NCBI GenBank assembly: GCA_021732285.1
Contig: JAKFVH010000221.1
Coordinates: forward strand, 1 to 48,707
Direction of reading: 5' to 3'
Source of the DNA: Reyranella sp.
GTDB lineage: Bacteria; Pseudomonadota; Alphaproteobacteria; Reyranellales; Reyranellaceae
Length of the DNA: 48,707 nucleotides
Shown: positions 32,801-41,616 of the stretch, one piece after another
How the letters are laid out: each line of letters begins with the position of its first letter
Numbering within the stretch: the first letter of the stretch is position 1
Made by a program: the position numbers and the translations under genes
The notes under the pieces: model-generated
Seen by the model: only the letters and a program-made list of their open reading frames with translations
Told to the model about the DNA's origin: nothing
The model's database searches: none

Positions 32801-33244
32801 ATGAAAGCGATCCTCGCGTTTCTGCTGATCCTGCTGGTGCCGGTTCCGCTGGCTGCCCAGCATCAGTCGGAATGGACGGTGGTGACGCTGGCGCTCGATG
32901 GATCGTGGGGCGTGGGAACGTCCGAGTATTACGGCCCGGCCCTGGCTTCGGCCCTGCGCAAATGCGAAGCCACGTCGGTCGGGCAAAGCGATTGCGGCGC
33001 GGATGTCACGGCCGTCAGGAAAGGCTGGACGCTCGGCATCCTGTGCGGCGAACACCGCGTGCTCGTCGCCGCGACGGACCTGACGACCGCGATCATGGAT
33101 GCCGAGGCGCGGCAGACGTTCCTGCGGAAGCTCTACGGCGACAGCTTGCTGAGCTGCTCGTGCGTCATGTCGGTCGATCCACGCGGCTTTGCCGGCAGCT
33201 CCCGGAAACCCTGGGGCGCCGCCCGGACCAGCCTCGCCAAGTGA
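32801..33244 (+). CDS. Small exported hypothetical protein
   Basis: 147 residues with a clear Sec signal (AILAFLLILLVPVPLAAQ, cleavage likely after AAQ). The mature part has several cysteines (KCEATSVGQSDCG, LGILCG, LLSCSCVM) that could form disulfides, and a Trp/Gly start (SEWTVVTLALDGSWG) somewhat reminiscent of DUF4189 proteins. I do not claim that family. GAAGAGG lies 4-6 bases before the ATG. Its stop abuts the convergent MFS gene. Confidence 0.7.
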   Translation: MKAILAFLLILLVPVPLAAQHQSEWTVVTLALDGSWGVGTSEYYGPALASALRKCEATSVGQSDCGADVTAVRKGWTLGILCGEHRVLVAATDLTTAIMDAEARQTFLRKLYGDSLLSCSCVMSVDPRGFAGSSRKPWGAARTSLAK

Positions 33245-34429
33245 TCAGCGAACGTTGCGGGCGAGCCGCGCCAGCAGGACCATGCTGACGAGCGACAGCG
33301 TGGCGGCGGCGAAGATCAGCCACAGCGCGCCGGCCGTGCCCCAGCTCGTGAGCACCGCGGCGATGACCGGCGGCGCCGATGCCGAGACGATGCCCTGCGG
33401 CAGGGCGAGGCGGCCCATGTAGGCGCCGAACTGGCCGCGGCCGAACAGGGCGAGCGGCAGGGTGGCGCGCTGCACGGCCTTCAGCCCGTTGGCGATGCCG
33501 TAGGAGAGGATGCAGACCAGCGCCAGAACGAAGTTGCCACCGTCGATCAGCGCCACGGCCAGACCCACGACCAGCATCGCCGAGCCGAACACCGCCGAGT
33601 TCATGATCGAGTAGCGATGGCCGAACAGCAGCTCGAACACGCGCACCGTGACCTGCGAGGGGCCGATCAGCGAGGCCAAAAACACCGCCGAGGCCGCGGG
33701 GTGGCCGAGCCCGCGCATCAGCTCGATCATGTGCACCATGGCGCCGGTGAACACGAAGGCGCCGCTCGAGAGCGTCACCGACAGGAGCAGGAAGGCGCGG
33801 GAGCGCACCTCGGACGGCACGCCGCTCGCTGCCGGATTGGTGGCGGCGAGATGGTGCGCCGGCGGTTGGGCCGGCAGCACCAGCAGATGGACAGGCAGGC
33901 AGGCGAAGAGGTGGATCGCGGCATAGACCAGCAACGTGCCGCGCCAGCCCAGCGCCACGTCGAGCGCGCCCGAGAGCGGCCAGAACACGGTCGAGGCAAA
34001 ACCGCCGATGATGGCCAGCATGGCGATGGCGCGCCGCGCGCCCGGTCCCGCGACCTGGGCGAGCGCGATGCTGGACGGCGTGCTGAGCGCCAGGGTCGAG
34101 GCGATGCCCATCGCCGCCCAGCATGAAAGGTAGCTCACCAGCCCCTGGCTGAAAGCGAGCGCGGCAAGCGCGACGGCGTAGAGCGCGGAGCCTGACGCCA
34201 TGAGGGAGCGCGCACCCGTGCGGTCGATCAGCCGGCCGACCTGCGGCGCCAGCAGCGAGCCCACGCCGAACATCACCGTGATGCCGGCGAAGATGACTTC
34301 GCTCGCCAGGCCGAGCGAGTCCTGGATATGCCGGCCGAGCACCGCGGGCATCAGGAAGGTGGTGCCCCAGCCCACGATCTGCGTGAAGCCGAGGCCTGCG
34401 ATCGCCCGGTGTGCGGGCGAGAGGATCAC
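33245..34429 (-). CDS. MFS transporter
   Basis: 394-residue major facilitator with about 12 hydrophobic spans. The loop between spans 2 and 3 has the family motif in variant form ([13 protein letters not shown]), and the central loop is at about residues 185-205 ([17 protein letters not shown]). The GTG start overlaps the stop of mtnA (GTGA), so it is translated with it. The substrate is unknown. Coupling to mtnA hints at a methylthio-compound or related metabolite, but many such pairings are incidental. Confidence 0.87.
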   Translation of the reverse strand: MILSPAHRAIAGLGFTQIVGWGTTFLMPAVLGRHIQDSLGLASEVIFAGITVMFGVGSLLAPQVGRLIDRTGARSLMASGSALYAVALAALAFSQGLVSYLSCWAAMGIASTLALSTPSSIALAQVAGPGARRAIAMLAIIGGFASTVFWPLSGALDVALGWRGTLLVYAAIHLFACLPVHLLVLPAQPPAHHLAATNPAASGVPSEVRSRAFLLLSVTLSSGAFVFTGAMVHMIELMRGLGHPAASAVFLASLIGPSQVTVRVFELLFGHRYSIMNSAVFGSAMLVVGLAVALIDGGNFVLALVCILSYGIANGLKAVQRATLPLALFGRGQFGAYMGRLALPQGIVSASAPPVIAAVLTSWGTAGALWLIFAAATLSLVSMVLLARLARNVR

Positions 34430-35517
34430 GCCGCCCGGGTCTGTTCGGGATAGAGCGACAACAGGCCCGCTTCGCTCGCAGGGCAGACGCCGCGTTCGGT
34501 GATCAGCGCCGTCACCAGGCGCGCCGGCGTGACGTCGAAGGCGGGATTGGCGGCCGGGCTGCCCTCGGGCAGCACGTCGACCGTGACGACGTCGCCCGAG
34601 GCCGTGCGGCCGGCGATGCGCGACACCTCGGCGGCATGCCGCTCCTCGATCGGAATGTCGGCGCCGTTCTCGAGCGTCCAGTCGATGCTGGGATAGGGCA
34701 GGCCGACATAGAACGGGACGTGGTTGTCGTGTGCGGCCAGCGCCTTCAGGTAAGTGCCGATCTTGTTGCAGACATCGCCGCGGCGCGTCGTGCGGTCTGT
34801 ACCGGTGATGCAGAAGTCGACCTGGCCGCGCTGCATGAGATGGCCGCCGGCATTGTCGGCAATCACGGTGTGCGGCACGCCGTGCTTGGCGAGCTCCCAG
34901 GCGGTCAGGCTGGCGCCCTGGTTGCGCGGCCGGGTCTCGTCGACCCAGACATGGATCGGGATGCCGGCATTGTGCGCCTGGTAGATCGGCGCCAGCGCCG
35001 TGCCCCAGTCGACAGTGGCGAGCCAGCCCGCGTTGCAGTGGGTCAGCGCATTGATGCGCTCGCCCTTTGGCTTGATCTTCCTGATCAACCCGAGGCCGTT
35101 CTCGCCGATGCGCCGGCAGATCTCGGAGTCTTCATCGCAGATCTCGGCGGCACGGCGGTAGGCCGCGTCGGCCCGCTTGGCGGGCGGCAGGGGGGCCAAA
35201 AGGTTGCGCAGGTCGTCGAGCGCCCAACGCAGGTTCACCGCGGTCGGGCGCGACGCCATCAGGGTGGTATAGGCCTGGGTCAGCATGGCATCGGAGGCAT
35301 CCTTGGCCATCGCAAGGGCCATGCCATAAGCAGCCGCCGCGCCGATCAGCGGCGCGCCGCGCACGATCATGGTGCGGATGCCGCGCTCGGCGTCCTCCAT
35401 GCTCAGCCAGTCGCGCACGACGAACTGGTGCGGCAGCAGGGTCTGGTCGATCACCTGGACGGTCGTGCCGTCGGCGCCGAGCCAGATGGTGCGGTAGGGG
35501 GTGCCGTCGACCTTCAT
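34426..35517 (-). CDS. mtnA: S-methyl-5-thioribose-1-phosphate isomerase
   Basis: 363-residue enzyme of the methionine salvage pathway, converting methylthioribose 1-phosphate to methylthioribulose 1-phosphate in the cytoplasm. Signature blocks: [13 protein letters not shown] (from residue 53), [10 protein letters not shown] with catalytic Cys161, [19 protein letters not shown], and [22 protein letters not shown] with catalytic Asp241. The start at 35517 ([13 protein letters not shown]) gives the usual length; upstream in-frame sequence belongs to a repeat. No other mtn genes are in the window. The only methionine-linked neighbour is possibly the 2-oxoacid dehydrogenase E1 at 37030. Confidence 0.92.
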   Translation of the reverse strand: MKVDGTPYRTIWLGADGTTVQVIDQTLLPHQFVVRDWLSMEDAERGIRTMIVRGAPLIGAAAAYGMALAMAKDASDAMLTQAYTTLMASRPTAVNLRWALDDLRNLLAPLPPAKRADAAYRRAAEICDEDSEICRRIGENGLGLIRKIKPKGERINALTHCNAGWLATVDWGTALAPIYQAHNAGIPIHVWVDETRPRNQGASLTAWELAKHGVPHTVIADNAGGHLMQRGQVDFCITGTDRTTRRGDVCNKIGTYLKALAAHDNHVPFYVGLPYPSIDWTLENGADIPIEERHAAEVSRIAGRTASGDVVTVDVLPEGSPAANPAFDVTPARLVTALITERGVCPASEAGLLSLYPEQTRAA

Positions 35518-35562
35518 GGCCCGCAGATAGGGGGCTCCGACGGGCGAGGTCAAGGTGCCTCT

Positions 35563-35637
35563 GTCATCCTGAGCGCAGCGAAGGATCTCATGCCGATGGC
35601 AAGCGGCGATGAGGTCCTTCGCTACGCTCAGGACGAC
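35563..35637. repeat. Structured intergenic repeat (family B) upstream of mtnA
   Basis: GTCATCCTGAGCG at the left is inverted as CGCTCAGGACGAC at the right (one mismatch). The pairing continues inward through AGCGAAGGA..CTCAT against ATGAGG.TCCTTCGCT, giving one long imperfect hairpin of about 75 bases. It shares its ends with 15665-15757. It lies in the divergent gap between mtnA and the nitrile hydratase-like operon, so it may contain or replace promoter elements; I saw no convincing promoter in the 49 bases to the next gene. Confidence 0.75.
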
Positions 35638-35686
35638 GGGGTCGAGACATTGTACAATCTTGCCGTTGCGTCGGGGAGGCGACGTC

Positions 35687-36037
35687 ATGGATGGGACTTC
35701 GAAATCTGCCGGGTCGCCCTCAAGGGTCGTGTTCGCGCTGGGCGAAAAGGCGATCTTCAAGGCTGGCGATCGGGTTCGCGTCTCGACCCGCTCGCCCATC
35801 GGGCACTATCGCGTTCCGACCTATCTCCGGGGCAAGAGCGGTTCCGTCGAAAAGGTGATCGAGCCGGCTGCCATCGACAACGAGGAGGAAAGCTATGGCC
35901 GCAATGCCGGGTCGAAACGCCACTACTATCGCGTCGCCTTTCGGATGAGCGAGATCTGGCCCGACTACGCGGGGTCGGAACGGGACGGCCTGCATATCGA
36001 AATCTTCGAGACCTGGCTTGAGAGGGCCGAGCGATGA
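35687..36037 (+). CDS. Nitrile hydratase beta C-terminal-half protein (thiocyanate hydrolase alpha-like)
   Basis: 116 residues forming only the SH3-like C-terminal domain of a nitrile hydratase beta subunit: [29 protein letters not shown], then [17 protein letters not shown] and [14 protein letters not shown], which correspond to the usual GDRVRV..HTR.P.Y.RGK.G and YRVRF...LWG blocks. GGGAGG precedes the ATG. It overlaps the alpha-type gene by four bases (ATGA). With the third gene it makes a split beta subunit, as known for thiocyanate hydrolase and toyocamycin nitrile hydratase. It should bind the alpha subunit and shape the active site. Confidence 0.83.
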   Translation: MDGTSKSAGSPSRVVFALGEKAIFKAGDRVRVSTRSPIGHYRVPTYLRGKSGSVEKVIEPAAIDNEEESYGRNAGSKRHYYRVAFRMSEIWPDYAGSERDGLHIEIFETWLERAER

Positions 36038-36702
36038 CACACCAGCATGAAGGTGATGACCACGATCACGACCACGACCACGCTCATCCTCATGCCGAGA
36101 TCAGCGAAGGCCGTCCGGGCTACTACGACATCATGGAGACGGCGGTTCGCGAACTGCTGATCGAGAAGAAGCTGATCCGTGCCGACGAGATCCGCCGTCA
36201 GATCGAAGTCCTGGATTCACGCTCACCGGCGCTCGGCGCCACGGTCGTGGCGCGCGCCTGGACGGATCCCGCCTTTCGCGCCCGCCTGCTGGCCAATGGC
36301 CGCGCGGCCTGCGAGGAGCTCGGCATCAGCTTCTACGATGACACATCGCTGATCGTGATCGAGAACACCGACAAGGTTCACAACCTGATCGTCTGCACGC
36401 TCTGCTCCTGCTATCCGCGGCCGGTGCTGGGCTTGCCGCCCGACTGGTACAAGGCCAAACCCTACCGCGCGCGGGCGGTTGTCGAGCCGCGGGCGGTGCT
36501 CGCCGAATTCGGCACGATCATCCCTGACGACGTCGACGTTCGCGTCCACGATTCGACGGCCATGGTCCGTTACTTGGTCCTGCCGAAGCGGCCCACCGGC
36601 ACCGAGCATTTCAGCGAGGAAGAGCTCGCGGCCCTGGTCACGCGCGACACCATGATCGGTGTCGTCCCCGCCACCGTCGATGTTGCGAGGCCCGCACCAT
36701 GA
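36034..36702 (+). CDS. nthA: Cobalt-type nitrile hydratase alpha / thiocyanate hydrolase gamma-like subunit
   Basis: 222-residue catalytic subunit. The metal claw is V-CTLCSC (Cys121, Cys124, Cys126); Thr in CTLC marks the cobalt type, and two of the cysteines are normally oxidised to sulfinic/sulfenic acids. YPRPVLGLPPDWYKAKPYRAR and the C-terminal RDTMIGV complete the fold. The N-terminus is a His/Asp tract (residues 3-20, about eight His) like the one I recall in thiocyanate hydrolase gamma, possibly a cobalt-loading tail. Genes before and after overlap by four bases each. The enzyme hydrates a nitrile or hydrolyses thiocyanate; the gene layout leans to the second, but not decisively. No separate cobalt transporter or P47K-type activator is visible. 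Confidence 0.9.
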   Translation: MTHQHEGDDHDHDHDHAHPHAEISEGRPGYYDIMETAVRELLIEKKLIRADEIRRQIEVLDSRSPALGATVVARAWTDPAFRARLLANGRAACEELGISFYDDTSLIVIENTDKVHNLIVCTLCSCYPRPVLGLPPDWYKAKPYRARAVVEPRAVLAEFGTIIPDDVDVRVHDSTAMVRYLVLPKRPTGTEHFSEEELAALVTRDTMIGVVPATVDVARPAP

Positions 36703-37028
36703 CCCCGACCGAGAAACTGGTGAACCGCCTGCCCAATGACGTCGGTGGACTGCCGGCAGATCCCATCCAGCGCGTCGAGCACGAGCTCGAGCCCTGGGAG
36801 AAGCGCTGCCATGCGCTCGCCGACGTGCTCGACTTCCACAAGATCATCAACACCGAGGAAAAGCGCCGCGGCGTCGAGGCGTTGGGGGCGGAGATGGTCG
36901 TCAAGCTCAGCTACTACGAGCGGTGGATCGTGGCCTTCGCCAACATCCTGTTCCAGAAGGGCATCCTCACGCCGACCGAGCTGGCGCTGAAGATGAAGGA
37001 AGTCGAAAGCCGCTCGAGCGAGGGCTGA
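36699..37028 (+). CDS. Nitrile hydratase beta N-terminal-half protein (thiocyanate hydrolase beta-like)
   Basis: 109 residues matching the N-terminal domain of nitrile hydratase beta. It has the NDVGGLPADPI motif (DVGG is the beta N-terminal signature and is absent from most accessory proteins), then EPWEKRCHALADVL, NTEEKRRGVEALG and SYYERWIVAFANILFQKGILTPTEL. As I recall thiocyanate hydrolase beta, it has DVGGEADVPI, TAEERRR and YYGRWL at the same places. An alternative is a nitrile hydratase accessory protein (P14K type), which shares the same fold. The ATG overlaps the alpha-type stop. It converges with the E1 gene one base away. Confidence 0.82.
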   Translation: MTPTEKLVNRLPNDVGGLPADPIQRVEHELEPWEKRCHALADVLDFHKIINTEEKRRGVEALGAEMVVKLSYYERWIVAFANILFQKGILTPTELALKMKEVESRSSEG

Positions 37029-37029
37029 G

Positions 37030-39387
37030 TCAGGAGATCGATCTAGCGACAGCGTCGACGATCGCCGCTGAATCGAGCTTGTAGGCGCGATAGAGGTCGG
37101 GAATGTCACCGGACTGACCGAAAGCCTCGATGCCGAGCGGCACGACGCGCTGGCCGCGCACCGAGCCCAGCCACGAAAGCGCCAGCGGATGGCCGTCGAG
37201 CACGGTGACCAGCCGGGCATCGCGTGACAGCGGCGCCAGCAGGCGTTCGACGGGCGAAGCACTTCGATCGACCAGGCCGGCGGTGCGGCCACGATTGCGC
37301 TGGGCGGCCAGCCAGTCGGCATGCAGGCGGTCGGGCGAGGTCAGCACCAGTAATCCGGCGCCGGCGAAATCGCGCACCACGCTCTCGTGCGCGGCGATTG
37401 CTTCGGGTGTGACGGCGCCCATGGCGACGATGGCGATGTCTCTGCCGGGCTCGGGCGCGGCGTACCAGTAGCCGCCGGCCACGATGTCGGCTTCTTGCTC
37501 GGATGTGAGCGTGCGCTGTGGCTGCGGCAGGCTTCGGGTCGACAGACGAAGATAGACCGAGCCGCCCTTGTCCTGCTGCATGTACTCCAGGCCATGGCGC
37601 ATCAGGACCGCGAGCTCGTCGACATAGGTTGGCTCGTAGGAGAGCAGGCCGGGCTGGCCGATGCCGATCAAGGGCGTATGGATGCTCTGATGCGCGCCGC
37701 CTTCCGGCGCTAGGGTCACGCCCGAGGGCGTGGCCACGACCATGAAGCGGGCATCCTGGTAGCAGGCGTAGTTCAGGGCATCGAGGCCGCGGGCGATGAA
37801 GGGATCGTAGAGCGTGCCGATCGGCAGCAGCCGCGCGCTGAACAGCTGATGGCTGAGCCCCATCGCCGCGAGCTGGATGAAGAGGTTGTTCTCGGCGATG
37901 CCGAGCTCGAGGTGCTGGCCGCGCGGTGTCTTGCGCCACAGCTGGGCCGACACGACCTTGAGCTCGCGGAACACGTCCTCGGCCTCGGTGTGGGCCCACA
38001 GGCCGCGCCGGTTCACCCAGGCGCCGAGATTGGTCGAGACCGTGACGTCGGGCGAGGTCGTGACGATGCGCTTGCTGAGCTCGCTGTCCTCGGCGGCGAT
38101 GGCGTTCAGGATCTTGCCAAAACCTTCCTGGGTGCTCGACTTCTTGTCGTTGGGCCGCGGCAGGGCCGCCGGGATCGCCACGATGGGGGCCTCGGTGCGG
38201 CGGCGGCCTTTCGCGTTGAACGGGGCGCCGGCAAGGAAGTCCTGCAGCTCGGCCGGCGTCGCATTGAGGCCCGCGAACCTGTCCCATTCCTGGCCATCGG
38301 CGATGCCCATGCCCTTCTTGAAGCCCGCCATCTGGTCGAGCGTCATCAAGCCGGAATGGTTGTCCTTGTGGCCGGCGAAGGGCAGGCCCTGGCCCTTGAT
38401 GGTGTAGGCGATGAAGCAGGTCGGCTGGTCACCCTCGACGCCCTCGAAGGCATCGAGCACGGCCTGCATGTCGTTGCCGGCGAGGTTGGTCATCAGCCGG
38501 TGCAAGGCGGCATCGTCGTGCTGGTCGAGGATGCGGCGGATGCCGGGATACTGGTTCAGATCGCGCGTCAGCGCCTCGCGCCAGCCCGCGCCGCCCATGT
38601 AGACCAGCGCCGAGTAGAGCGAGTTGGGGCAATCGTCGATCCATTGCCTGAGATGCTCGCCGTCGGGCTGGGCGAAGGCTGCTTCCAGAAGCTTGCCGTA
38701 CTTGAGCGTGACGACGCGCCAACCGACCAGCTCGAACATCTCGCCGATGCGGCCGAACAGGCGGTCGTTGACCACGCCGTCGAGGCTCTGGCGATTGTAG
38801 TCGATCACCCACCACAGGTTCCGGACGTCGTGTTTCCAGCCTTCGAGCAGCGCCTCGAAGATGTTGCCCTCGTCGAGCTCGGCGTCGCCGACCAGCGCCA
38901 CCATGCGGCCCGCCCTGTTTTCGTTATCTTGGCGCTTGCCGTCGCCCAGCTCCTTCAGGCGCACATAGTCCTGCACCAGGGAGGAGAACAGCGTCATGGC
39001 GACGCCGAGGCCGACCGAGCCGGTCGAGAAGTCGACGTCGTCGACGTCCTTGGTGCGCGAGGGGTAGGACTGCGCGCCGCCCAGCCCGCGGAAATGTCTT
39101 AGCTTGTCCTCGGTCTGATGACCGAACAGGTACTGGATGGCGTGGAACACCGGCGAGGCATGCGGCTTCACCGCCACGCGATCCTCCGGCCGCAGCACCG
39201 AGAAATAGAGCGCGGTCATCACCGTGGCGAGCGAGGCGCACGAGGCCTGGTGGCCGCCGACCTTCAGCCCGTCGCGGTTGGGGCGCAGGTGATTGGCGTT
39301 ATGGATGGTCCAGGCGCTCAGCCACAGGACCTTGCGCTCGAGCTCGCGCAGGAGCCTCAGACGGTGCACGGGAGCGAGCGTGGTCAT
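37030..39387 (-). CDS. Transketolase-like 2-oxoacid dehydrogenase E1 (MdeB/AceE-like)
   Basis: 785-residue thiamine diphosphate enzyme resembling the homodimeric pyruvate dehydrogenase E1 (AceE) but about 100 residues shorter. Visible: NANHLRPNRDGLKVGGHQASCAS and FHAIQYLFGH near the start, the ThDP/Mg segment VALVGDAELDEGNIFEALLEGW (GDxE..N) and the YTIKGQGLPFAGHKDNHSG loop. In the second half, the pyrimidine-binding region has ELGIAENNLFIQLAAMG and VGLGVAMTLFS-type motifs. The start at 39387 was chosen because the upstream extension is promoter-like DNA. An Lrp-type regulator is divergent from it, as mdeR is near mdeB (2-oxobutyrate dehydrogenase E1) in Pseudomonas putida. A role on 2-oxobutyrate or another 2-oxoacid is therefore possible. 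No E2/E3 genes are here. Confidence 0.83.
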   Translation of the reverse strand: MTTLAPVHRLRLLRELERKVLWLSAWTIHNANHLRPNRDGLKVGGHQASCASLATVMTALYFSVLRPEDRVAVKPHASPVFHAIQYLFGHQTEDKLRHFRGLGGAQSYPSRTKDVDDVDFSTGSVGLGVAMTLFSSLVQDYVRLKELGDGKRQDNENRAGRMVALVGDAELDEGNIFEALLEGWKHDVRNLWWVIDYNRQSLDGVVNDRLFGRIGEMFELVGWRVVTLKYGKLLEAAFAQPDGEHLRQWIDDCPNSLYSALVYMGGAGWREALTRDLNQYPGIRRILDQHDDAALHRLMTNLAGNDMQAVLDAFEGVEGDQPTCFIAYTIKGQGLPFAGHKDNHSGLMTLDQMAGFKKGMGIADGQEWDRFAGLNATPAELQDFLAGAPFNAKGRRRTEAPIVAIPAALPRPNDKKSSTQEGFGKILNAIAAEDSELSKRIVTTSPDVTVSTNLGAWVNRRGLWAHTEAEDVFRELKVVSAQLWRKTPRGQHLELGIAENNLFIQLAAMGLSHQLFSARLLPIGTLYDPFIARGLDALNYACYQDARFMVVATPSGVTLAPEGGAHQSIHTPLIGIGQPGLLSYEPTYVDELAVLMRHGLEYMQQDKGGSVYLRLSTRSLPQPQRTLTSEQEADIVAGGYWYAAPEPGRDIAIVAMGAVTPEAIAAHESVVRDFAGAGLLVLTSPDRLHADWLAAQRNRGRTAGLVDRSASPVERLLAPLSRDARLVTVLDGHPLALSWLGSVRGQRVVPLGIEAFGQSGDIPDLYRAYKLDSAAIVDAVARSIS

Positions 39388-39487
39388 GGGCACGGGGATA
39401 CGCCTGGCGCGCGGGAAAGTCCTTGCGTTTGGACCCTTTACGGCTCTGTATAGGGTAGAATTGCGCCAAAAGTAGGGAATTTGAGCA

Positions 39488-39967
39488 ATGATCTCCCTCG
39501 ATGCCATCGACCGGCGCATCCTCGACCATCTGCAGAAGGACGGGCGGGTGAGCAATACCGACCTCGCCGAGCAGGTCGGGCTCTCGTCCTCGCCGTGCTG
39601 GCGACGGGTGAAGGCGCTGGAGGAGGCGGGCGTCATAAGAGGCTACGCCGCGCAGGTCGACGCCAAGTCGGTCGGGCTTTCGGTCAACGTCTTCATGAGC
39701 GTGTCGCTCTCGACCCAGGTCGAGAAGGCGCTGCAGGCCTTCGAGCGCGCCGCGGCGGCGCGGCCCGAGGTCATGGAGTGCTACCTGATGACGGGAGACA
39801 GCGACTACCTGCTGCGCATCGTCGTGCCCGACCTCGAAGCCTACGAGCGCTTCGTCATGGACTTCACCAAGATTGCGGGCATCGCCCAGATCAGAAGCTC
39901 GTTCGCGCTGCGCACGGTGAAGCAGGGCGCGGCGCTGCCACTCGGCGTCACCAGAACACCGGGATGA
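39488..39967 (+). CDS. Lrp/AsnC family transcriptional regulator
   Basis: 159 residues, normal for the family. The N-terminal winged helix-turn-helix is LDAIDRRILDHLQKDGRVSNTDLAEQVGLSSSPCWRRVKALEEAG split as three helices in residues 4-48, followed by the Asp/Val-rich linker VIRGYAAQVDAKSVGLSV and the RAM effector domain (VMECYLMTGDSDYLLRIVVPDLEAYERF). It is divergent from the E1 gene across 100 bases that probably contain its operator and promoters; I could not single out a reliable box. Regulation of the E1 gene in response to an amino acid such as methionine is the likely role (inference). Confidence 0.92.
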   Translation: MISLDAIDRRILDHLQKDGRVSNTDLAEQVGLSSSPCWRRVKALEEAGVIRGYAAQVDAKSVGLSVNVFMSVSLSTQVEKALQAFERAAAARPEVMECYLMTGDSDYLLRIVVPDLEAYERFVMDFTKIAGIAQIRSSFALRTVKQGAALPLGVTRTPG

Positions 39968-40536
39968 GTGACAGCACGAGCAGGCCGGCCATCGACACGT
40001 TGAAGACACGACGAGCGCGCGGACGGGCGAGGTAGCGGCCGATCACCGTGCCGAAGCCGGCCCATACCGCGGCCGACAGAAGGCAGAAGGCTGCCAGCAC
40101 AGTGGCGATCAGCGTGCTTTCCCAGAGAAGGTCGCCGCCCACGGTGGTGAAGGCCGCAGCCGCGCCCAGCGCCGAGACCCAGGCCTTGGGGTTCATCCAG
40201 GTGAACAGCATCGCCTCAACGAAGCCGATCGGCCGGCGGGCCGAGGCGCTGGCGGAGTCGGCGCGGGCGATGCGCCAGGCGAGATAGAGGAGATAGGCGG
40301 CGCCGGCATATTTCAGCGCCGTGTGCAGGCGCGGCTCGGCATGAACCAGGCCGGCGAAGCCGAGACCCGTCGCCATGACCATCGAACCGAAGCCGAAGGT
40401 GATGCCCAGCATTCTGAGGGATGGTGCGGCGGAAGCCGAAGTTGGCTGCCGACGCCGTGACCAGCACGACGTTCGGTCCCGGCGTCAGCGTCACAGCGGC
40501 TGCAAACAGCACCAGCGGTCCCAGCAATTCGTTCAT
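39948..40536 (-). pseudogene. Frameshifted LysE/RhtB family exporter gene
   Basis: The N-terminal part (from ATG 40536) reads NELLGPLVLFAAAVTLTPGPN with the LysE signature TPGPN, and runs to NFGFRRTIPQ. The C-terminal part continues in another frame from about 40415 as MLGITFGFGSMVMATGLGFA and runs through the remaining membrane spans to the stop at 39948. One extra base in CCTCAGAATGCTG (about 40410-40420) explains the shift: removing one base joins IP-H/Q-MLGITFG, the expected family sequence. Apart from that base the gene looks intact, so it is a recent mutation or a sequencing error. It overlaps the end of the Lrp gene by 20 bases, tail to tail. Confidence 0.8.
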
Positions 40537-40605
40537 GCCGACGAATTGCCTCAACCGCCGGCGGCGTCTCAACTACCTGGCATGTACTCATGTTAGGATG
40601 GCCGC

Positions 40606-41616
40606 GTGCGCGTGCCGGTTGGAACCATCGTCCTGCTGTCGCTGGCGGCCGTGCTCTACGCCGTCATGATGAGCTGCCTTGCCGATGCGCCGGGCGGCGA
40701 TGCCTTCGGTCGCGGCCTTGCGCTCGCCTACGCCGCATTCATCGGCGCGGTGCTGTGGCTCGTGCTGGCGGCGCTCCTGATCGTCGCCGCCGTGAAGGGC
40801 CGCATGCCTGTGTGGGCGGCAATCGGGCTGGTCGCGCTGCTGCCGCTCTCCTGTGTCGCCGTCTGGATGGCAGGCGACGCCGTGGGCCGCGGCGATGGCT
40901 CGGCACTCCTGATGCCGGCGTTGCTGCCGCCGCTCTTTGCACTCTACGCGTTGTGGGCGCGCCTGCCGGCGCTGCACACAAGGCTGCCGGCCGGCGTCGT
41001 GAGCGCGGTGCTGGGCGCCGCCATCGTGTTCCTCACCGCCGCGCCTTTCGTCGCCATGACCCGCGCCGCGCTGCCCGATCCTGCGCGCGATGCCCGGCTT
41101 GCCGAGCTCGCCGAGGTGCAGGAGGAGCAGCAGGCAAAGGAGCGGCAGGCCGCGCGCGAGCGCGATGAGGCCGAGTTCGCGAGGCTGGGCCCCGACTCGC
41201 CGCTCGAGAGCTACCTGCTCTACCTCCACACCGAGACCTATGGCGCGCGTGCCCGGGCCGGCATCCGCCAGCTCAAGAACCGCGAGGCCGATGCGATCGC
41301 CATGCTGGCCAAGGGCAGGCTGCTCGACCTGTGGGACCTCCGCGAGCTCGACCTCCAGCCCACGGCAGACCTCTGCCAGGCCTATGGCGCGGCCCTTGCC
41401 GGCGCGGCCGGCAAGGTCGCCAAGACCCAGTCGAACTATCTCGGCGTCGCCATCGATCTCGAAGGCCAGCTTCCCAACATGAGGTGGCTCGTCGCCAACC
41501 GTTGCGATCTCGGCCAGCCGCTCGTCCTGCTGGCAGGCAACGTGCGCGCCGTCGCCGATTCCTCGCGCATGACCGGCTTCGCCGACACGCTGGACGCGCT
41601 GGCCCGTGTCAAGTGA
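40606..41616 (+). CDS. Hypothetical membrane protein with coiled-coil and helical C-terminus
   Basis: 336 residues with a GTG start behind TTAGGATGGCC. Four to five N-terminal spans (about 5-25, 42-62, 70-90, 100-118, 128-150) precede a charged coiled coil (about 160-190: AELAEVQEEQQAKERQAARE) and a soluble C-terminal domain (ESYLLYLHTETYGARARAG through CDLGQPLVLLAGNVRAV). I do not recognise the family. The last eight bases overlap the convergent PhzF-like gene. Confidence 0.75.
   Translation: MRVPVGTIVLLSLAAVLYAVMMSCLADAPGGDAFGRGLALAYAAFIGAVLWLVLAALLIVAAVKGRMPVWAAIGLVALLPLSCVAVWMAGDAVGRGDGSALLMPALLPPLFALYALWARLPALHTRLPAGVVSAVLGAAIVFLTAAPFVAMTRAALPDPARDARLAELAEVQEEQQAKERQAARERDEAEFARLGPDSPLESYLLYLHTETYGARARAGIRQLKNREADAIAMLAKGRLLDLWDLRELDLQPTADLCQAYGAALAGAAGKVAKTQSNYLGVAIDLEGQLPNMRWLVANRCDLGQPLVLLAGNVRAVADSSRMTGFADTLDALARVK

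Noticed and set aside
39388-39487. Specific Lrp operator or promoter boxes between the E1 and Lrp genes
   Set aside because: Several weak -35/-10-like hexamers (for example TATAGG) can be picked, but none has correct spacing, so no site is annotated.
39948-40536. Programmed frameshift in the LysE-family gene
   Set aside because: No slippery heptamer, stimulatory structure or internal ribosome-site pattern at the junction; a simple one-base insertion explains it.
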